The position numbers and the translations under genes were made by a program. This document shows positions 6,863 to 14,117 of a stretch of DNA of 14,188 nt, piece after piece. Below the pieces are notes generated by a model. That model was not told the origin of the DNA. It did not search any database and saw only the letters and a program-made list of their open reading frames with translations. Source of the stretch: Desulfonatronospira sp. GTDB taxonomy: Bacteria > Desulfobacterota > Desulfovibrionia > Desulfovibrionales > Desulfonatronovibrionaceae. The DNA is taken from assembly GCA_003563255.1 (NCBI GenBank), contig PWSL01000124.1, positions 1-14,188 on the forward strand, in the 5' to 3' direction. Each line of letters begins with the position of its first letter. The stretch's first letter is position 1.

Positions 6863-7486
6863 ATGAAAATGCAGGTCTACAAATCATTAGCAGATTGCTA
6901 CTTCCAGCCAGATGAAAAGCTGGTGCAGGCAGTGCAAAGAATAAGCCCCGCGATAGAGGAATGGGACCAGGACCTGCTGGAACCGGCCCTGGAAATGCAA
7001 AAGGCCATGGAAAGCCGGGATAAGGAAATGCTTGCCCTGAAAAAAGAATACTCCAGGCTTTTTGTTGGACCCTTTGAGCTGGCTGTTCCTCCCTACGGCT
7101 CAATTTATTTTCAGCACAACATGCAAAACCAGCAGATTATGGACGACTCCGCCGTAGAAGCGCAAAACGCATACCGCAAAGCAGGTGTGAATATGTCTGA
7201 AGACTTCAATGACCCCCCGGATCATATCGCTGTTGAGCTTGAATTCATGTACTATCTGCTTTACCACGAAAGCCAGGCCCTGGAAAATAAAGACCAGGCA
7301 AGCGCCATTGATTTTCGAACCCAGAGGCTGGACTTTTTAAAGAGACACCTGGGTCTGTGGGGTCCTGTTTTTGCGGATACGCTCTTTAAAAACACCAGCT
7401 CCGACTTCTACCGCCACCTGGCCAGACTCACAAAATCGGTCATTTTAAAGGACAAGCAGGAACTGGGACTGATACGTCCATCTTGA
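6863..7486 (+). CDS. arrD: TorD/DmsD-family assembly chaperone ArrD
   Basis: Cytoplasmic chaperone that binds the Tat signal of the molybdoenzyme (here ArrA) and holds it until the cofactor is inserted. The start chosen is the ATG at 6863, six bases after AAAGG. A TTG at 6857 lies directly against that site and cannot use it. The 207-residue all-helical protein carries the family pattern KKEYSRLFVGPFELAVPPYG in the middle and a helical C-terminal half (ELEFMYYLLYHESQAL). It is slightly shorter than or equal to typical TorD proteins. The position directly after arrC is usual for arrD. The substrate is inferred from context; no other molybdoenzyme gene is in the window. Confidence 0.82.
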   Translation: MKMQVYKSLADCYFQPDEKLVQAVQRISPAIEEWDQDLLEPALEMQKAMESRDKEMLALKKEYSRLFVGPFELAVPPYGSIYFQHNMQNQQIMDDSAVEAQNAYRKAGVNMSEDFNDPPDHIAVELEFMYYLLYHESQALENKDQASAIDFRTQRLDFLKRHLGLWGPVFADTLFKNTSSDFYRHLARLTKSVILKDKQELGLIRPS

Positions 7487-7492
7487 CCACTT

Positions 7493-7520
7493 TTTTGCCC
7501 TTTCCCTGGAGAGGGCAAAA
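7493..7520. terminator. Hairpin between arrD and the thioredoxin-CcdA gene
   Basis: TTTTGCCCT (7493-7501) pairs with AGGGCAAAA (7512-7520) around a 10-base loop. TTT follows on the plus strand, and T-rich DNA (as A-rich on the other strand) precedes the stem, so it could act weakly in either direction. It may attenuate transcription between arrABCD and the next gene, 89 bp downstream of arrD. Confidence 0.5.
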
Positions 7521-7575
7521 TTTGGCTGAAATTACATCTGCTAATCCGGATAAGCATTAAAAAGGAGAAGCAGCC

Positions 7576-8760
7576 ATGCAAAAAAAGGTTTCTCTGCTGA
7601 CAGGCCTGCTGAAAGGCCTGCTGCCAGGCCTGGCATTTCTGGCTGCAATCCTTTTTATGCCTTCAGGGGCCTTAGGCTCGGATTATGAAGTAATCACTTC
7701 CAGGACAGTTCCTGAACCAGATGCAGTTTTATCTGGAGAACTGGAAAAACCGGCCCTGGTAAACGTAGGCGTAGCAGCCTGTCCACCCTGTCGACGCATG
7801 GCCGGCGACCTTCTGGAACTGCAGGCAAACTATGATTCCATCTTTGAAACCCATTACTATGACATGCACAAACATTCCGGGGTCACGGAAAAGCTGGATA
7901 TCCGCATGGTCCCCACTCAAATTTTTTTGGATAAAGAAGGAGAGGAGCTTTACCGCCACGAAGGCTACCTTTCCAGAAAGCATATCCTGGAAACCTGGGC
8001 GGACCTTGGCTATGATGTGCAGATAGTCGTGCCTTCACGTGGTGTGGGGGACTATTTGTCGCTGGACTATATTTTTTCCCGGCTCAGCCTGGCGGTACAG
8101 GGTGCTCCATTGACCGCCATGGCTGCAGCCTTTGTCTGGGGAATACTGAGCGTGATCCTGAGCCCCTGTCACCTGGCCAGTATCCCCCTGATTATCGGCT
8201 ACATCAACCGCAGAAAGGTTGAAACCGCTGCCAGGGCTACAGTGTTATCCCTGATGTTTGCCCTGGGGATACTGATATGCATTATGGTTGTGGGTGTAAT
8301 CACTGCAATGGCGGGGCGTCTCCTTGGCGACCTGGGTTCATTGCCCTATTACCTGGTGGCGATAGTCCTGCTGCTTTTTGGTCTCAACCTGGCAGGACTG
8401 GTGCCGCTGCACTGGTCCCTGGTAGACAGACTTGTTCCAAAAAACAGCAGCAAGAAAGGGGCAGTATTTCTGGGACTTGTCATTGGCGTGGGCCTGGGGC
8501 CGTGCACTTTTGTTTTCATGGCTCCCATGCTGGGACTGACTCTGTCCCTGGCATCGGCAGAGCAGGTTTTCGGGCTGTTGCTCCTGGGCATCTTTGCCCT
8601 GGCCCACTGTTTGCTTCTGGTGGCAGCAGGAGTGTCGCCAAGCTTTCTCTATTTCTTCCTGCGCTGGAATGAGCTGTCCCCGGGCTCCTCTGTACTCCGG
8701 AAAACCTGCGGCGTGCTGCTGATACTGGGAGGCATATACCTGTTTTATTACGCCTTATGA
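7576..8760 (+). CDS. Thioredoxin-CcdA fusion, periplasmic thiol-reducing membrane protein
   Basis: It likely carries reducing power across the inner membrane to a thioredoxin domain outside. Order of parts in 394 residues: signal peptide or anchor (about 12-34); thioredoxin domain (about 36-150) with active site C69-P-P-C72 and the cis-Pro segment MVPTQ (111-115); then a CcdA/DsbD-type membrane domain (about 175-394) with paired motif cysteines SPCHLASIPL (C198) and GLGPCTFVFMAP (C310). DsbD has the opposite order, with thioredoxin at the C-terminus. The start follows AAGGAG. It lies downstream of arrD in the same direction, so it may serve arsenate respiration, for example by keeping periplasmic thiols reduced in the presence of arsenite, or help assemble redox proteins. 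CcdA-like proteins also occur in arsenic operons (the ArsG type), so a transport role is a second possibility. The link to ArrA is inferred. Confidence 0.78.
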   Translation: MQKKVSLLTGLLKGLLPGLAFLAAILFMPSGALGSDYEVITSRTVPEPDAVLSGELEKPALVNVGVAACPPCRRMAGDLLELQANYDSIFETHYYDMHKHSGVTEKLDIRMVPTQIFLDKEGEELYRHEGYLSRKHILETWADLGYDVQIVVPSRGVGDYLSLDYIFSRLSLAVQGAPLTAMAAAFVWGILSVILSPCHLASIPLIIGYINRRKVETAARATVLSLMFALGILICIMVVGVITAMAGRLLGDLGSLPYYLVAIVLLLFGLNLAGLVPLHWSLVDRLVPKNSSKKGAVFLGLVIGVGLGPCTFVFMAPMLGLTLSLASAEQVFGLLLLGIFALAHCLLLVAAGVSPSFLYFFLRWNELSPGSSVLRKTCGVLLILGGIYLFYYAL

Positions 8761-8933
8761 CAACAAAAGGGAGACAGGCATAGCCGGGATCAGACACCGG
8801 AAAACTCTTTTGAGCGACCCGGATGTGCCCTGTTTTACATATTTTTTGGTAACTATTCACCAACCTGCTGGAGCACACTTCTACAGTGAGCAGTTACGCA
8901 GATTTAATCTTTCGGTTGCGGACCAGTACCGCC

Positions 8934-11138
8934 TTAAGAAGAAAATCTATCCATTATGCCATGTTTTTTAAGTTTGCCATACAGGGTGCTGCGGCCTATG
9001 CCCAGACGCTCAGCAGCCATTTTCTTGTTCCATCCGCAGGCCTCCATGGTCTCCAGAAGAAGGTTCTTCTCCTGATCTTCAATGGTTTTACGCCTGGCCG
9101 GCCTGGCTCCCTGCAGTTTCTCGGGAAGATCCTCCAGGGCTATGGTTTCGCCCTTGCACAGGACTACGGCCTGCTCCATGACATTTTCCAGCTCGCGCAC
9201 GTTCCCTGGCCATGAATAGTCCAGAAGAGCCCGCATGGCTGAGGAGCTTATCTCATTGATCCTCTTTTCCTGCACTGCTGCAAAGCGTTCCAGGTAATGC
9301 CTGGCCAGAAGAGCCGTATCATTGCCTCTCTCCCGCAGGGGGGGCAGGTTGATGGGCACCACGTCCAGGCGATAGTAAAGATCCTCCCGAAAGCGCCCGG
9401 CCTTGACCTCTTCCAGAAGATCCTTGTTGGTGGCGGCCAGGATACGCACATCAACCTCAATACTCTTCTCCCCGCCCAGGCGCTCGAACTTCTGTGTCTG
9501 CAACACCCGCAAAAGCTTAACCTGGGCCGAAAGATCAACCTCGGCTATTTCGTCCAGAAAAACGGTCCCTCCCCTGGCCTGTTCGAAACGGCCCGGTCGC
9601 TGCCTGATAGCTCCGGTAAAGGCCCCTTTTTCATGTCCGAAAAGCTCGCTCTCCAGAAGTGTGGCAGGGTATGCTGAACAGTTGATGACCACAAAAGGGT
9701 TGTCCCTGCGGGAGCTGCGGGCATGAATCGCCTTGGCCACCAGCTCCTTTCCCGTACCTGATTCTCCTTGAATGAGCACTGTAACATCCGTAGGGGCCAC
9801 GTCCTGGATTAGCCTGTAAATGGTCTGCATCCGGTAATCCCGGCCAATCATGCCTTCAAAGCCTGCAGACTCGGATACCCCCTGCTTGAGCTTTTTGATC
9901 TCTTCCTGGTGCAGTATTGCCCTGCGGATGGTGCCTGAAGCATGGGATAAAACCAGGCTTATCAGTTCCATGGAATCAGAGTCGCATTTGCATTTGCTGG
10001 AGCATGAGGCAAGCATAGCTCCGCACAGGATATCTTCATAGTAAAGAGGCACTACAACCTGCTTCTCTCCCAGAACGAAACCCTCAGGCAGGGGCAGCGA
10101 TTCAAAGACCCGGCCGTCGATTCTCTCCACTCCCTGCAGGTTCTGCAGAGCGGCGTCAATACTCTGGGCGGTCTGCCTGTCGCTTACCGGGTATGTCCCC
10201 TTTTCCGTAATCACAAACAAGACATCCCGGTCCGGACCAAAAACCAGAATCAGGTTCGAAGGACAATGAATAATTTTCTTGATGCGGCGCATGAGATATC
10301 CGCCTATCTCATCCATATCGCTTAGGGCGGATACATTTCTGGCCACCTCACAGGTGGTCTGCATCCTCCTGTGGGCGTGTTCCAGGGCTTCGGCCCGCTC
10401 CTCGAGCCTGGTGGTATACTCCTGAATCCTGGAGGTCATCCGCCTGAAGGCATCAGACAGGGCCTGAATCTCTTTTTGACCCTGTACATTAAACTGCACA
10501 TCCATTTTTTTTCCCGGCTCCACTTCCCCGGCGGCCTTTACCAGTGCAGCCAGGGGCCTGGTGATCCTGCTTATGAGCACCAGGCCGATAAAAAGGGCCG
10601 GTACAAGTATCACCAGGGCCAAAGAAAAAATGCCCTGCCACAGTTGAGCCACCTGCATACTCAGGTGCTCCTCGGAAAAACCCAGCCTGAGAACACCGGC
10701 ACGGCCCTCAAACATGGGAACAGCCAGATCCAGGTATTTGTCTCCCTCTTTAGACATGATCTTCTTCAGACTGGATGTATGCTTGTCCAGGGGCTGGTTG
10801 GCATCGATAAGCTCTCTGGGGACCCCGTTTCCCTGGAACACTGCGGCCAGAATCTTGTCCTGGCGCTGTACAAAGAGATAGCTCACCTGTGGAGTGGTCT
10901 GCTTGTAGCGCTCCAGTCTTCTCTGCAGACTGACCAGATCGTTGGTCAAAACAAAATCGGTGCTCTCTTCTCCTAAAGTGTGCCCCAGATTCACCGCCTG
11001 GGCTTCCAGGAGCTCTTCCTGGCTCCTGGCGTAGTGGTGCGAGGCCAGCAGGGCCACTGCCAGAATGCTGAGCATAACCAGGCCGGCTATAGTCAGGATA
11101 AGGGTGCCCTTAAGGCTTAGCTGCATCTTGGTCTTCAC
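8934..11138 (-). CDS. Membrane-bound sigma-54-dependent activator with periplasmic sensor, HAMP and GAF domains
   Basis: A one-protein sensor and transcription activator. The 734 residues run as follows: membrane span (10-33); periplasmic sensor domain (about 35-165); second span (168-190); HAMP (187-240); coiled coil (about 240-260); GAF domain (about 265-410) with a cysteine cluster C372/C379/C383/C385; sigma-54 AAA+ domain (about 425-650) with Walker A GESGTGKE (458-465), the sigma-54 contact loop GAFTGA (505-510), Walker B GGTVFLDE (523-530) and the arginine-finger region; and a Fis-type helix-turn-helix (about 690-730). There is no histidine kinase or receiver domain, so signalling would be direct. 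The start is GTG at 11138, overlapping the upstream gene by 29 bp, or ATG at 11126 with 17 bp overlap. Neither start has a good ribosome binding site, suggesting translational coupling. It probably activates the arr promoter at 2004-2019. Confidence 0.88.
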   Translation of the reverse strand: MKTKMQLSLKGTLILTIAGLVMLSILAVALLASHHYARSQEELLEAQAVNLGHTLGEESTDFVLTNDLVSLQRRLERYKQTTPQVSYLFVQRQDKILAAVFQGNGVPRELIDANQPLDKHTSSLKKIMSKEGDKYLDLAVPMFEGRAGVLRLGFSEEHLSMQVAQLWQGIFSLALVILVPALFIGLVLISRITRPLAALVKAAGEVEPGKKMDVQFNVQGQKEIQALSDAFRRMTSRIQEYTTRLEERAEALEHAHRRMQTTCEVARNVSALSDMDEIGGYLMRRIKKIIHCPSNLILVFGPDRDVLFVITEKGTYPVSDRQTAQSIDAALQNLQGVERIDGRVFESLPLPEGFVLGEKQVVVPLYYEDILCGAMLASCSSKCKCDSDSMELISLVLSHASGTIRRAILHQEEIKKLKQGVSESAGFEGMIGRDYRMQTIYRLIQDVAPTDVTVLIQGESGTGKELVAKAIHARSSRRDNPFVVINCSAYPATLLESELFGHEKGAFTGAIRQRPGRFEQARGGTVFLDEIAEVDLSAQVKLLRVLQTQKFERLGGEKSIEVDVRILAATNKDLLEEVKAGRFREDLYYRLDVVPINLPPLRERGNDTALLARHYLERFAAVQEKRINEISSSAMRALLDYSWPGNVRELENVMEQAVVLCKGETIALEDLPEKLQGARPARRKTIEDQEKNLLLETMEACGWNKKMAAERLGIGRSTLYGKLKKHGIMDRFSS

Positions 11139-12066
11139 AGGTCTTCAAGGTCTTGTAGATATCCCGGATAGAATCGTACCAATGCTCTTCAGCGGCGACA
11201 AACTTCTCGATCATAAGTGATGAAAGTATTTCTTTACCTTTGTCGTCCTGGTGCATACTGAGCAACACTTCTTTAAGCCTCTGGGCCTTGTCTTGGGATA
11301 TGCCCGGAGAGGCCACTATGGGAGGTATCCCGAAGGGACGGGATTTTTTGATAATCCTGGTATTCTCGGTGATCTCGCTGCCGCTTTTATGAAAGTAATC
11401 CCAGATAAGATGATCCACTGCAGCTCCGTCCACCAGGTTTTTGGAAACGGCCAGGATGGAATTGTCATGGCTGTAGGTATAAATAATATCCTCAAAATAT
11501 TCTTCGGGTTCAAAACCCATTTCATGCAGCCAGTAAAGGGGAACCATGCGCCCGGTATTGGAGTCTGGATCGGTAAAGGCAAAAGTTTTACCCTGCAGAT
11601 CTTCCAGGCTTTCATACGGGCTGTTTTCATGAACTATGAGATAGGAATAATAGTGCCGGCTGCCGTCCACCACCGGAGCAGCCAGGAGATTGAACCCATG
11701 CTTCTCCCTGCCGCGCACGAAAGGTCCGGAACAGATAAAGGCCAGATCAATTTCGTTTTTGCCCAGAAGCTCATTGACCTCTTCATAGGTCTTGCGCTGC
11801 ACGAACTCCAGGTCCATGTCCATTTCCCGGCTCAAGTAGACCAGAATCTCCCTGTAGGACTCAAAAGTCTCCCGCGGTGAAATCATGGCCCCCACCGCCG
11901 CCTTGAGCCTGGGCCTGTCCGAATAGCCGGGCTGCTCCTCATCCACTTCCACGGTATCTGAAAAATCAACCGTTACGTACTCGTCATCATTACTGCCGCA
12001 GCCCCAGAGTGTCATCAAGGACAGCAAAGCAACACAAAAAAACACCCTGCGAATTGTATATCCCAT
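11110..12066 (-). CDS. arrX: PhnD-family periplasmic binding lipoprotein, ArrX-like arsenic oxyanion sensor candidate
   Basis: A solute-binding protein likely used for sensing rather than transport, since no ABC permease or ATPase gene is nearby. The 318 residues start with a lipoprotein signal (LMTLWGC, lipid Cys23), then an acidic linker, then a PhnD-type two-lobe domain (about 52-310) with typical elements: ISPRETFESYREILVYLS, EIDLAFICSGPFV and the LQGKTFAFTDPDSNTG block. Cys112 is the only cysteine inside the folded domain; Cys312 is near the tail. AioX, a PhnD-type sensor of arsenite oxidation loci, uses a cysteine at a similar position (108 in Rhizobium NT-26, as I recall), and related ArrX proteins occur at arr loci. 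It overlaps the activator gene by 17-29 bp, implying a shared function. The ligand (arsenate, arsenite or phosphate-like) cannot be told from sequence. Confidence 0.7.
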   Translation of the reverse strand: MGYTIRRVFFCVALLSLMTLWGCGSNDDEYVTVDFSDTVEVDEEQPGYSDRPRLKAAVGAMISPRETFESYREILVYLSREMDMDLEFVQRKTYEEVNELLGKNEIDLAFICSGPFVRGREKHGFNLLAAPVVDGSRHYYSYLIVHENSPYESLEDLQGKTFAFTDPDSNTGRMVPLYWLHEMGFEPEEYFEDIIYTYSHDNSILAVSKNLVDGAAVDHLIWDYFHKSGSEITENTRIIKKSRPFGIPPIVASPGISQDKAQRLKEVLLSMHQDDKGKEILSSLMIEKFVAAEEHWYDSIRDIYKTLKTCEDQDAAKP

Positions 12067-12113
12067 ACGTTAAACTCTTAGGAAATAAGGAATAATAACC
12101 TATACGTTGTCTT

Positions 12114-12182
12114 ATTGTTCCCACGCTCTGCGTGGGAACAATCTTCGGACGCTCCGCGTCCAAAATGACCGCAGGAGCGGTC
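12114..12182. repeat. Three tandem hairpins (REP-like intergenic repeat)
   Basis: Hairpin 1 is 12114-12142, a 13-bp perfect stem built on GTTCCCACGC/GCGTGGGAAC with loop TCT. Hairpin 2 is GGACGC/GCGTCC at 12147-12161 with loop TCC. Hairpin 3 is GACCGC/GCGGTC at 12167-12182 with loop AGGA. The first resembles a palindrome common between genes in many proteobacteria, from memory. It lies between the small membrane protein gene and the arrX-like gene, inside the leader of the latter if the promoter at 12230-12258 is used. Without a T-run it is not a clear terminator. Confidence 0.7.
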
Positions 12183-12229
12183 GAACCCCACTCTATTGTG
12201 AAATATGCCCTGGAAAAAACTCCGGCTGA

Positions 12230-12258
12230 ATAACAACATGTTTTTACATTCCGGTCAA
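12230..12258 (-). promoter_or_regulatory. Candidate sigma-70 promoter for the sensor-activator pair
   Basis: Read on the minus strand, TTGACC (12253-12258) and TGTTAT (12230-12235) are separated by exactly 17 bp. It points at the ArrX-like gene and would give a leader of about 155 nt that contains the three hairpins. A low, constitutive supply of sensor and activator would fit their role. This is a pattern match only. Confidence 0.4.
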
Positions 12259-12362
12259 GGCGGATCAATGGCAATGCTGACCATTTGTTTCGATTTGCTG
12301 TTCAGCATTTGGACATGAATAATCCTGCTGACACGCTCCCAAGGCTGCAGCCCACAGCCCGT

Positions 12363-12854
12363 CTACAGGTCCTGAAAACATGGCAGACATCCCTCGCCGG
12401 TGACAGTAGCCACAATGCCGCGCAGCTTATTGTCAATAAAAGCATGACTTTCTTCCATTTCCATAAGCCTGGCCCGTCCGGGTTCCAGTCGATTTTCCAT
12501 GAACAGGGTTATAATGGACACCAGGCTGGCATAAAAGTCCTGATAAGCCTCTTCCAGGCCTTCAGCTTCCGGAAATGTATCTGTGAGGCTGTCTATAAGA
12601 TCAAAAACTTCTAAAGACTGATTGGAGGCCTGGATCAAAAAATCCTCATCCTGTGCAAGTATACCGTTTTGAACTGACTGCCTGACCGCCTTGACCTTGC
12701 GCTCCAGGTCCAGAAACATGCCCATTTGGGCTTCGGTTAGCTCAAGGGTCTCCTCCTCTTTTTCCCAGTTGAAAATATCGGTGTACTGCAGCGCCAGCAC
12801 CGCCAGGCCAGCTCCCAGCAATATGAGAACCGGGGCCATGATTTTCATCTTCAT
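12363..12854 (-). CDS. Small membrane-anchored helical protein, function unknown
   Basis: The 163 residues have one N-terminal membrane span (about 5-22) and a largely helical, acidic periplasmic domain. The heptad-like segments and spacing (LTEAQMGMFLDLERKVKAVR, then three more amphipathic stretches) recall the four-helix sensor bundle of chemoreceptors and histidine kinases. There is no second span, HAMP or signalling domain, so it is a free-standing sensor-like module. The C-terminus carries C156-L-P-C159, four residues from the end, usable for a disulfide, metal or arsenite. AGGAGT upstream of the ATG supports the start. It lies between two periplasmic binding protein genes on the same strand as the activator, 107 bp after the pstS-like gene counted from the start of this one. 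I do not recognise the family; a partner in arsenic or phosphate sensing is a guess. Confidence 0.7.
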   Translation of the reverse strand: MKMKIMAPVLILLGAGLAVLALQYTDIFNWEKEEETLELTEAQMGMFLDLERKVKAVRQSVQNGILAQDEDFLIQASNQSLEVFDLIDSLTDTFPEAEGLEEAYQDFYASLVSIITLFMENRLEPGRARLMEMEESHAFIDNKLRGIVATVTGEGCLPCFQDL

Positions 12855-12949
12855 AATGCAACTCCTTGACAGCTTTCATCCGACATTCTTGCTTGCCGGA
12901 TGCTGAACCTATAAATTACTTTTGAAATGATACCCTCTTGTTTCCTTTC

Positions 12950-13810
12950 TTACTGCGATTCCTTTACTGGAATATACCCGAGATCACGCACAGCTTCCTG
13001 ACCTGTGCGCCCCAGACAAAAATCCAGAAAACCCTGCACCAGATCTTTGTTTTCTTCTTTATAAACCAGGTTAAGCTCCCTGCTGATGGGATAATCTCCA
13101 GCGACTATGCTGTCACGGTCCATGGAATAACCTTCAAGCTCCAGAATTTTGACAGGCATACCTTTATCCCGCAGATACTCGGAGGCGCCCAGGGACATAT
13201 ATCCCACCCCTCCGGGCATTCCAGCCACCAGGGTCACCCCGTCAAGATTGGAAGCGATTTCGTAGGCGGATTCATCCACCCGTCCATTCTCACTGTCTTC
13301 AGGATTGTCTGGATGATGTACCCCGGTATATTTTTCGAACAGATCAAGTGTAGAGCGGCCCATTTCCTTTGTAACCAGCACCACGCTGCGCTCCCAGTTC
13401 GTCAGTTCATTCCAGTTTTTTATCTCCCCGCAGAAAAGCCTGACAGCAGTATCGCGGTCTATACTCTCAACAGGATTGCGTTGATTCACAATGAAAACCA
13501 GGGCGTCTTTGCCTATGGTCACGTAATCCAGCTCCTTTTTTTCTTCCGGCGTCAAAGCCCTGGATACAGCCCCAAGAGGTCCATGCCCCTGAAGAACATG
13601 TTCAATTCCTCTGCTGCTGCCGCCTCCCTGGATCTGAACTGTCTGCCCGCTTTTGTGCTGATAATCGTCAGCCAGAACTTCTAGCACTGGCTGAATGGTG
13701 GTCGCCCCGGCAATATTCAGCACATTCTGTTCAGCACTGTCTGAGGGCGCTGCCGAACAAAACAGAGATCCAAGAGCAAAAAACCCCATTATCATTAACT
13801 TAACCTGCAT
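12950..13810 (-). CDS. PstS-like periplasmic phosphate/oxyanion-binding protein
   Basis: Periplasmic binding protein of the PstS superfamily, which grips tetrahedral oxyanions such as phosphate. The ATG at 13810 is preferred because GAGGTG (13817-13822) lies six bases upstream; an ATG at 13843 would add 11 residues without such a site. The 286 residues begin with a Sec signal (cut near SAAPSDSA). They show the family's AGATTIQPV (34-42), GGGSSRG (62-68), an AVSRALTPEEKKEL motif, KDALVFIVN, and GRST (151-154) at the place of the third anion loop. No pstCAB or phoU genes are in the window, so it may act as a sensor or a scavenging partner encoded elsewhere. As arsenate mimics phosphate, its position in an arr locus suggests telling the two apart. 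That is inference. Confidence 0.8.
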   Translation of the reverse strand: MQVKLMIMGFFALGSLFCSAAPSDSAEQNVLNIAGATTIQPVLEVLADDYQHKSGQTVQIQGGGSSRGIEHVLQGHGPLGAVSRALTPEEKKELDYVTIGKDALVFIVNQRNPVESIDRDTAVRLFCGEIKNWNELTNWERSVVLVTKEMGRSTLDLFEKYTGVHHPDNPEDSENGRVDESAYEIASNLDGVTLVAGMPGGVGYMSLGASEYLRDKGMPVKILELEGYSMDRDSIVAGDYPISRELNLVYKEENKDLVQGFLDFCLGRTGQEAVRDLGYIPVKESQ

Positions 13811-13839
13811 CTTCAACACCTCATTTTTAAGTTGTATTT

Positions 13840-13944
13840 TCATGGCCAGGACAGAAGAAAGCTCTCGTGCAACATTCTGGATTTATAGTTTTTTTCAATC
13901 TTCAAATTTCTATGTGTGCTCACGCTGTAACCCTCTGAATCCAT
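13840..13944 (-). CDS. Possible short reading frame in the left palindrome arm, doubtful
   Basis: A 34-residue frame starts MDSEGYSVSTHRNLKI at 13944 with a fair ribosome binding site (AGAGGA) about eight bases upstream, and ends at 13840 beside the pstS-like gene. The opposite arm carries the same start as its mirror image. No family is recognised. It may be the head of a duplicated gene whose complete copy lies elsewhere, or may not be translated at all. Confidence 0.2.
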   Translation of the reverse strand: MDSEGYSVSTHRNLKIEKNYKSRMLHESFLLSWP

Positions 13945-13968
13945 GAAGCATTCCTCTTCCACTATTAA

Positions 13969-14117
13969 CACTACAGCGAAACTTATAAAAGAGTATGGTA
14001 TTTCAATTGGGGACAGGCACCCCCGCACTTATTTTTCTAAAGGATGATTAACAGGTTTTAAAAATAAGTGCGGGGAGAGCCAGTCCCCGGAGGTCAATCA
14101 TAAGTTTCTCTGTAGTG
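13969..14117. repeat. Palindromic MITE/REP-like element, copy 2, inverted relative to copy 1
   Basis: Terminal repeats of 18 bp at 13969-13986 and 14100-14117 differ from each other at one base. REP-like arms are GGGGACAGGC (14009-14018) and GCCAGTCCCC (14079-14088), pairing with one A-A mismatch. The innermost stem, 14021-14036 with 14060-14075, is a perfect 16 bp around a 23-base loop. Read on the minus strand the outer parts match copy 1 closely, for example CCGGGGACTGGCTC and GTGCCTGTCCCCAATTGA, while the core sequence is unrelated. TTAA lies on both sides. Confidence 0.82.

Noticed and set aside
8761..8933. Bidirectional terminator between the converging thioredoxin-CcdA and activator genes
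   Set aside because: One is expected here, but the only stem seen is 5 bp (TTGGT/ACCAA) and not convincing.
10371..10976. 201-residue plus-strand frame inside the activator gene
   Set aside because: It overlaps the HAMP and sensor region of a well-supported protein on the other strand, and shows no domain or start signal of its own.
11251..11880. 209-residue plus-strand frame inside the arrX-like gene
   Set aside because: Antisense shadow of the PhnD-type gene, without any motif or ribosome binding site.
12877..12902. CATCCG/CGGATG hairpin between the pstS-like gene and the small membrane protein gene as a terminator
   Set aside because: The stem is only 6 bp with a 14-base loop and no T-run in either direction.
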